A stretch of DNA of 64,000 nucleotides. Origin: Corynebacterium mucifaciens. Its GTDB lineage: Bacteria; Actinomycetota; Actinomycetes; Mycobacteriales; Mycobacteriaceae. Below, in pieces: positions 59,829 through 64,000 of this stretch. Within the stretch, counting starts at the first letter, position 1. Each line of letters begins with the position of its first letter. The stretch covers positions 1-64,000 of the forward strand of contig NZ_JAAXPF010000007.1 of the NCBI RefSeq assembly GCF_012396315.1. The letters are read 5' to 3'. The position numbers and the translations under genes were made by a program. Below the pieces are notes generated by a model. The model saw nothing but the letters and a program-made list of their open reading frames with translations. It made no database searches and was not told the DNA's origin.

Positions 59829-60506
59829 GTGAAGTACCACCTCCGCCGCGCCGCAGCATTGCTGATCCTGCTGCTGGTCATTGTCGTGGGCGCGAGGGAC
59901 CTGCTTCATGACGCCCCTTCGGACCAACCCGCGCAACCCGCGGAGCCGCGTCATCAGGCAGCGGCCTCAATTGCGCAAAGCAGGCCGGTGGAGATGGTCG
60001 TGCCGGTGCTGGGGCTGCGCGCGCAGTTCGAGCCGGGTGACTGCCGCGTGCAGGACGGGGCGATCAACCCGAAGACGCTGGACAAAGCGTGCGCGCTGAC
60101 GGGGCCGCAGTACCCGTACGCGCTGCCGGGCACGGACGCGCAGGACATCGTGGTGGTCGCGGGCCACACCGGCGCCGGCGTGAGCGCGGTGTTTAACCAG
60201 CTTTACGACGGCAAAGCGCAGCACCACAACGTCGCCCCGGGCGACACGTTGTTCATGCGCACCGAGGCCTCCGGCGACGACTGGTTGAAGTACACCGCGA
60301 CGGATCTGCACGAGCCGGACAAGGGCGCGCTGGCGGCCGATCCCGAGATCTGGGGTACTGGGCCGATGCCGGGGCGGCTGCTCACCATCTCATGCATCCA
60401 GCCAGCGAACCCGCTGGCGGACAGCGTGCGCAACGCGGTGGTGGGGTGGCAGCTCGCCGGGACGGTCACCGGCGCTGAGGTGGACGCGGCGTTCCGGCCG
60501 CGGTGA
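59829..60506 (+). CDS. Class E/F-type sortase
   Basis: A 225-residue membrane-anchored transpeptidase with a GTG start. It has a signal-anchor helix (AALLILLLVIVVGARDLL), a Pro/Ala linker and a sortase beta-barrel. Catalytic candidates are His113 (VVVAGHTG), Cys189 (LLTISCIQP) and Arg201 (DSVRNAV). The motif is ISC rather than the usual TLxTC, as seen in actinobacterial class E/F forms. It probably joins proteins with a C-terminal sorting signal to the cell wall. No classical LPXTG protein is adjacent; a possible substrate is encoded at 61500. Confidence 0.82.
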   Translation: MKYHLRRAAALLILLLVIVVGARDLLHDAPSDQPAQPAEPRHQAAASIAQSRPVEMVVPVLGLRAQFEPGDCRVQDGAINPKTLDKACALTGPQYPYALPGTDAQDIVVVAGHTGAGVSAVFNQLYDGKAQHHNVAPGDTLFMRTEASGDDWLKYTATDLHEPDKGALAADPEIWGTGPMPGRLLTISCIQPANPLADSVRNAVVGWQLAGTVTGAEVDAAFRPR

Positions 60507-60508
60507 GG

Positions 60509-61309
60509 CTAACGGGCGATGTTGCGGCCGATGAGCTGGCCGTAGGCGTGCGTGCCATTGGCGTTGAGGTGCAGTGGCAGGTTGCCCGGGGCGGGCGGAA
60601 CCGGGTCCACCAAGTTCACCCACCAGCGGTCGGGGGAGCAGGTGCTGTGGCCGGTGGAGATGGGCCAGGCGTCGAGGAACGTGGCGCCGTTGGCCTGGGC
60701 GACCTCGCGCAGGGTGTTCTGCAGGCGGTTCTCCGTTGCGGGCACCTGGCTAATGGGCAGGGGGATAATCGACGAGGTCAGGCACGTGTTGTTGTTCACG
60801 GTGACGCGGGGGTAGCCGACAACGGTGATCTTCGCGCCGGGCGCGTAGTAGCGGGCGACGTTGATGGCGCTGCTCAGCCCGTTTCGCAGTGCCCGCTCTG
60901 AGCCCTGGATGTCGGACTGGTATGGGTACGTGTCGTTCGCGCCGGCGACGATGACCACGTTCTTGGTTTGCGGGTTGAGGTCGCCGCGTCGCGCCGCGGT
61001 GCGCAGGGAGTTGTCAATGTGGTAGCCGCCGGTGGCGAAGGAGGCCCCGGCGCACTGGTATTGGTCGACGTGCGCGCCGGAGGCCCTGGTGATCTCGTGG
61101 GCGATGGAGCCGTCGGTGACGCACCCGACCCCGGTGTTTGCCATCAGGTTCGCCTTGTTCCGCGCATAATCGATCACGGTGGGGTTAGCCACTATGCTGT
61201 CGCCTGTGAGCACGGTGTTTCCCGGCACCGCGGCATGGGCGGCGGTGTTTGCTGTGAAGAGGGCTGCTGCAGCGGCGACGACTGCAGCGAGCCTCTTGTA
61301 CTTGGCCAT
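60509..61309 (-). CDS. Secreted SGNH/GDSL hydrolase 2
   Basis: A 266-residue secreted hydrolase. The start is the ATG at 61309, with AAGGAG about 9 nt upstream. The signal peptide ends near AHAAVPG (about 28). The catalytic Ser is in LTGDSIVANP, Asn in VAGANDTYPYQ, and a C-terminal His in HLNANGTHAYG. Two Cys pairs are likely disulfides. It resembles the gene at 52852 in size and layout but is not close in sequence. Its stop is 2 nt from that of the convergent sortase gene. Confidence 0.85.
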   Translation of the reverse strand: MAKYKRLAAVVAAAAALFTANTAAHAAVPGNTVLTGDSIVANPTVIDYARNKANLMANTGVGCVTDGSIAHEITRASGAHVDQYQCAGASFATGGYHIDNSLRTAARRGDLNPQTKNVVIVAGANDTYPYQSDIQGSERALRNGLSSAINVARYYAPGAKITVVGYPRVTVNNNTCLTSSIIPLPISQVPATENRLQNTLREVAQANGATFLDAWPISTGHSTCSPDRWWVNLVDPVPPAPGNLPLHLNANGTHAYGQLIGRNIAR

Positions 61310-61444
61310 CGGTGTTGTTCTCCTTGAGGTCAGCTGAGAGCGATGTGGCAGTTCGCGGCGATAATACGCGGTCTGCCGGCTTCGCACACCTCGGCAGGTG
61401 GCAGAAACTGCAGTGACTTGTGTGAAAACCGGTAAAAGTAGGGC

Positions 61445-61468
61445 TAGACTCTCAACCAAGCGTTGAGA
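61445..61468 (+). promoter_or_regulatory. Promoter with dyad over the start site of the 61500 gene
   Basis: TAGACT (61445-61450) is a likely -10. TCTCAAC (61450-61456), 5 nt, GTTGAGA (61462-61468) is a perfect 7-bp dyad spanning the predicted transcription start, suggesting a repressor operator or a 5'-end hairpin. Confidence 0.45.
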
Positions 61469-61499
61469 CTTCCCGCCCCACGCCCCAGAGGAGACAACC

Positions 61500-62078
61500 A
61501 TGAACCGCACACTTCGAGCCGCGACCGTCGCCGCAGCCATCCTTGCCGTCCCTGCAGTGAACGCCACCGCGCAAGACCTGCCGGCCCACGAGGTGGCACA
61601 GACCCCGGCCGCTGATCCGGTCGCGGAAGACGCGCTCGGCGTCGGAGACGTCGAATCGACCGGAGATGCGCCGGTGGCGAGCGGCCTGGTCGAGTTCCCG
61701 CCTGTGCTGACGCTGGACGGCACCACCTACTACCTGAACAAGGACGGCCACACCTTCGTCACCGACATCGAGCGCGTCGACGCCGATGCCACGCCGGAGG
61801 AGGTCGCCGCATCCGAGGCTCTGATCAGCGCGAACGCGGGCGAGATCGGCCGCCAGGGGCTCGAGGCGGCGCGTGCGGCGGGCGAAGCAGAAGCCGAAGC
61901 CGACGCTGAAGCCGAAGCACCCGCTGAGGCGCCGGCCGAGACCCAATACGCTGCGACCACCCGCGGCCTGGAGGCGGAGACCGGCTCCAACACCCTGGTC
62001 CGTGCAGTGTTCGCGCTGCTGCTGGCATCCGCGCTCGGCGCCGCCTTCTTCGCCTTCGCGCGCCGCCGCCTGATCTAA
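61500..62078 (+). CDS. Secreted, C-terminally anchored acidic protein (possible sortase substrate)
   Basis: A 192-residue protein with an N-terminal signal peptide (about 1-25), a central mixed domain with the repeat-like TYYLNKDGHTFVTDIERVDA, and an Ala/Glu-rich stretch (about 115-145). The C-terminus is EAETG, then SNTLVRAVFALLLASALGAAFF, then ARRR. This is the order of a sortase signal (motif, hydrophobic helix, basic tail), but with EAETG instead of LPXTG or LAXTG. AGAGGAGA precedes the ATG. Function unknown. Confidence 0.7.
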   Translation: MNRTLRAATVAAAILAVPAVNATAQDLPAHEVAQTPAADPVAEDALGVGDVESTGDAPVASGLVEFPPVLTLDGTTYYLNKDGHTFVTDIERVDADATPEEVAASEALISANAGEIGRQGLEAARAAGEAEAEADAEAEAPAEAPAETQYAATTRGLEAETGSNTLVRAVFALLLASALGAAFFAFARRRLI

Positions 62079-62093
62079 CCGCGCGGGAACACG

Positions 62094-62131
62094 AAAACGC
62101 CGGGCCAGCGACAGTGCGCGGGCCCGGCGTT
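62094..62131. terminator. Bidirectional terminator between the 61500 gene and ppa
   Basis: An 11-bp perfect stem (AACGCCGGGCC 62096-62106 / GGCCCGGCGTT 62121-62131). On the minus strand it runs into TTTTCGT, ending ppa; it probably serves both convergent genes. Confidence 0.85.
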
Positions 62132-62151
62132 AGCCGTCGATAGGCGAGAGC

Positions 62152-62685
62152 TTAGTTCTCGGTCTTGGCTTCCTTCTCGGCCTCGAGGTTCTCGCGGGAG
62201 TTGTCGCCCACGCGCTTGAACTCGTCGAGCGCGGCCTGCAGGATCGACTCGGCCTCGGCCTTGTCGCCCCAGCCGGAGCCGGTGACTTCCTTGTTGGGCT
62301 CGAGGTCCTTGTAGTGCACGAAGAAGTGCTCGATCTCGTCTTTCATGAAGTCGGAGACGTCGGAGATGTCCTGGTAGTTCTCGTAACGCACGTCGTCGAT
62401 GACGCAGAGCAGCTTGTCGTCGCCGCCGGCCTCGTCGGTCATCTTGAACACGCCGATCGGGCGCGCGATCACGGTCACGCCGGGGAAGACGGGCTCCGGG
62501 CAGATGACCAGGGCGTCCAGCGGGTCGCCGTCGTCGGCGAGGGTGTTGTCAATGAAGCCGTAGTCCGCCGGGTACGCCATCGGGGTGAACAGGTAGCGGT
62601 CCAGGAAAACCTTGCCGGTCTCGTGGTCGACCTCGTACTTGTTGCGGGAGCCCTTGGGGATCTCGATGATGACCTCGATAGCCAT
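62152..62685 (-). CDS. ppa: Inorganic pyrophosphatase
   Basis: A 177-residue family I soluble pyrophosphatase, splitting PPi to drive biosynthesis. The conserved [36 protein letters not shown] (metal-binding Asp cluster) and KDLEPNKEV are present. The start is set at the ATG at 62685 with GGAG upstream; an upstream TTG at 62730 is rejected. The C-terminal ~15 residues are acidic and Lys-rich, a species-specific tail. The ppa / PBP4 divergent pair is also found in mycobacteria. Confidence 0.95.
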   Translation of the reverse strand: MAIEVIIEIPKGSRNKYEVDHETGKVFLDRYLFTPMAYPADYGFIDNTLADDGDPLDALVICPEPVFPGVTVIARPIGVFKMTDEAGGDDKLLCVIDDVRYENYQDISDVSDFMKDEIEHFFVHYKDLEPNKEVTGSGWGDKAEAESILQAALDEFKRVGDNSRENLEAEKEAKTEN

Positions 62686-62745
62686 TGCTTCTCCTTTGTT
62701 CAGTGCCTGAGTTCGGTGAATGTCCGCCAAACATCATACGTGGGC

Positions 62746-62751
62746 TAGCAT
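62746..62751 (+). promoter_or_regulatory. Leaderless -10 box (TAGCAT) of the dacB-like gene
   Basis: TAGCAT ends 8 nt before the ATG at 62760. Confidence 0.5.
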
Positions 62752-62759
62752 TTTGGCCG

Positions 62760-64000
62760 ATGAAGGTATGGACATGGGTTGCGGGCGGCCTCGCGCTCGC
62801 CGCGGTCGGCGCGGTGGCGGGCTTCGGCATCGCGGCGCACGAGGAGCTCTCCCAGCTCACGCACACCCCGCCGTACCAGCTGCAGTCCGCGCCGGAGGCG
62901 ATGGTCCCGGTGACGCCTTCGCCTATCGACGACGCTTCGCTCACCACCACCCTGGCCACCCTCGCTGAGAATCCTGATCTGGGCGTGTTCCACGGTCGCG
63001 TGACGTCGATAGGCAGCGGTGCAGCGGTGTTCGACCGGGCCTCGGAGGAGGCGCTGCGGCCCGCAAGTGTGACGAAGGTGCTCACCGCCTCGGCGGCCCT
63101 GTTGAGCCTGGGCGCGCAGGACCGCATCACCACCGAGGTCGTGCGGGGCGCGGACCCGGCGGCGGTGACCATCAAGGCGGCCGGAGACGTGTGGCTGGAC
63201 GCGCAGGCGCTGGACGCGCTCGCGGAGCAGATCGGGCACGCGGACGCCGTCTACATCGACACCTCTGTCTGGGACGGCATGGCGGAGATGCTGCCCGGCT
63301 GGAACCCGCTGGACATCGACGGCGGGTACGTCGCGCCCATGCAGCCCGCGATGCTCTCCGGCGGCCGCCTGGACGGGGAGACCACCGGCGACGTGCCGCG
63401 ATCCCACACCCCAGCGCTGGACGTCGCGCAGGCGCTGGCGGACCGCGTGGGCGCGCAGACCGTCGGCGTTGGCCCCGCGGAGGGGGACGTTGTCGCCGCG
63501 GTGGAGTCGCCGACCCTGGTGGAGCGACTGGAGCTGATGATGAAGCACTCCGACAACGTCTACGCCGAGGCCATCGGCCGCGAGGTGGCGCTCGCCCGCG
63601 GGACGATGGACGCGCCGGGCGCAACGCTGTCGGTGCTGGAGGAGCGCGGTTTCAACACCGCCGGCGTGGTGCTGCGGGACAACTCGGGCCTGTCCACCGA
63701 GGACCGCATCGCGCCCAAGCTTCTCGACGCCATCCTCGCCGACGCCGCCACCAAACCCGAACTGCGACCGATCTTCTCCACCCTGCCGGTCGCATCCGGC
63801 GACGGCACGCTCGAGGACCGTTACGGCGACCTGCCCGGGCGCGGCTGGGTGCGGGCGAAGACGGGCACGCTGGACGGCACGGCGTCGCTCGCCGGCACGG
63901 TGACCAGCGTGAACGGGAACATCTACACGTTCGCGCTGATCTGCAACGACGCCGACGTGCTCGACGCGCGCCGGGCGATGGACGAGTTCACCTCCGCCCT
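62760..64000 (+). CDS. dacB: PBP4-type D-alanyl-D-alanine carboxypeptidase (partial)
   Basis: 413 codons are visible; the 3' end is beyond the window. The N-terminal helix (VWTWVAGGLALAAVGAVAGFGI) is a signal anchor or signal peptide. The S13 penicillin-binding signature is complete: SVTK at 103-106 (catalytic Ser), SDN near 264 and KTGT near 366. It trims or cleaves peptidoglycan peptides in the periplasm. The extra domain typical of PBP4 between SxxK and SxN is shorter than in E. coli. Divergent from ppa. Confidence 0.9.
   Translation, partial: MKVWTWVAGGLALAAVGAVAGFGIAAHEELSQLTHTPPYQLQSAPEAMVPVTPSPIDDASLTTTLATLAENPDLGVFHGRVTSIGSGAAVFDRASEEALRPASVTKVLTASAALLSLGAQDRITTEVVRGADPAAVTIKAAGDVWLDAQALDALAEQIGHADAVYIDTSVWDGMAEMLPGWNPLDIDGGYVAPMQPAMLSGGRLDGETTGDVPRSHTPALDVAQALADRVGAQTVGVGPAEGDVVAAVESPTLVERLELMMKHSDNVYAEAIGREVALARGTMDAPGATLSVLEERGFNTAGVVLRDNSGLSTEDRIAPKLLDAILADAATKPELRPIFSTLPVASGDGTLEDRYGDLPGRGWVRAKTGTLDGTASLAGTVTSVNGNIYTFALICNDADVLDARRAMDEFTSA

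Overview
The window is about 64 kb of high-GC chromosome from a mycolate-type Corynebacterium. The best evidence is a groEL gene followed by two very small mycomembrane channel proteins (PorH/PorA type), a PknG kinase in a glnX-glnH-pknG cluster, clpB, a pyruvate:quinone oxidoreductase, and a def / DUF3263 / LytR_C / YbdK block that also occurs in mycobacteria. From memory, the order clpB - pyrE - fba - purA - pta-ackA - pknG-glnH - def - mrp - groEL - porHA - ppk2 resembles one arm of the C. glutamicum chromosome. The species cannot be named from this sequence. No tRNA, rRNA, CRISPR array or intact insertion sequence was seen.

Layout. 0-7 kb: a small membrane protein, poxB behind a DUF1023 hydrolase pair, a nitrilase-family amidase with an inverted pair of perfect DnaA-box 9-mers in its promoter, and a GltS-type symporter. 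6.9-7.3 kb: an AT-rich islet with a DUF2283 gene and a broken partner. 7.4-25.9 kb: mostly housekeeping. clpB lies behind a SigH-type promoter with a HAIR-like element. Then come convergent panC and panB, a sulfurtransferase, pyrE, a SpoU methylase, a GH76 protein, fba, a FUSC-type membrane protein, a PRC/DUF2382 stress protein, purA, a purT-like gene and pta-ackA. 25.9-32.9 kb: pknG-glnH-glnX (minus) divergent from a Nudix/ABC cluster. 32.9-40 kb: a DUF559-type nuclease-fold gene ending inside a palindromic repeat, cardiolipin synthase, xthA, a shortened CG3035-type acetyltransferase, def, DUF3263, a VirR-like protein, a second copy of the palindrome and ybdK. 40-46.5 kb: a six-gene Mrp Na+/H+ antiporter operon. 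46.6-53.7 kb: an M20 peptidase, groEL behind two CIRCE operators, porH-porA, ppk2, a broken metallophosphoesterase and an SGNH hydrolase. 53.8-64 kb: a Pls/PosA-type non-ribosomal peptide synthetase, a second DUF559-type gene bracketed by a different palindromic repeat, a MarR regulator, a rhodanese, a sortase, another SGNH hydrolase, a possible sortase substrate, ppa and a PBP4-type carboxypeptidase cut by the window end.

Three sequence-level patterns stand out. (1) Two palindrome families with unrelated sequence share one architecture: heptamer-N7-heptamer, loop, inverted heptamer-N7-heptamer. Each is physically tied to one of two paralogous nuclease-fold genes, which suggests a REP/RAYT-like repeat-plus-nuclease system. 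(2) About 21 genes have a -10-like hexamer 6-8 nt before the start codon, so leaderless transcription appears to be the default here; one divergent pair shares overlapping -10 boxes. (3) The 10-mer GTCGATARGC occurs at least 13 times on both strands, in several reading frames and often through rare codons, which points to selection or bias at the DNA level.
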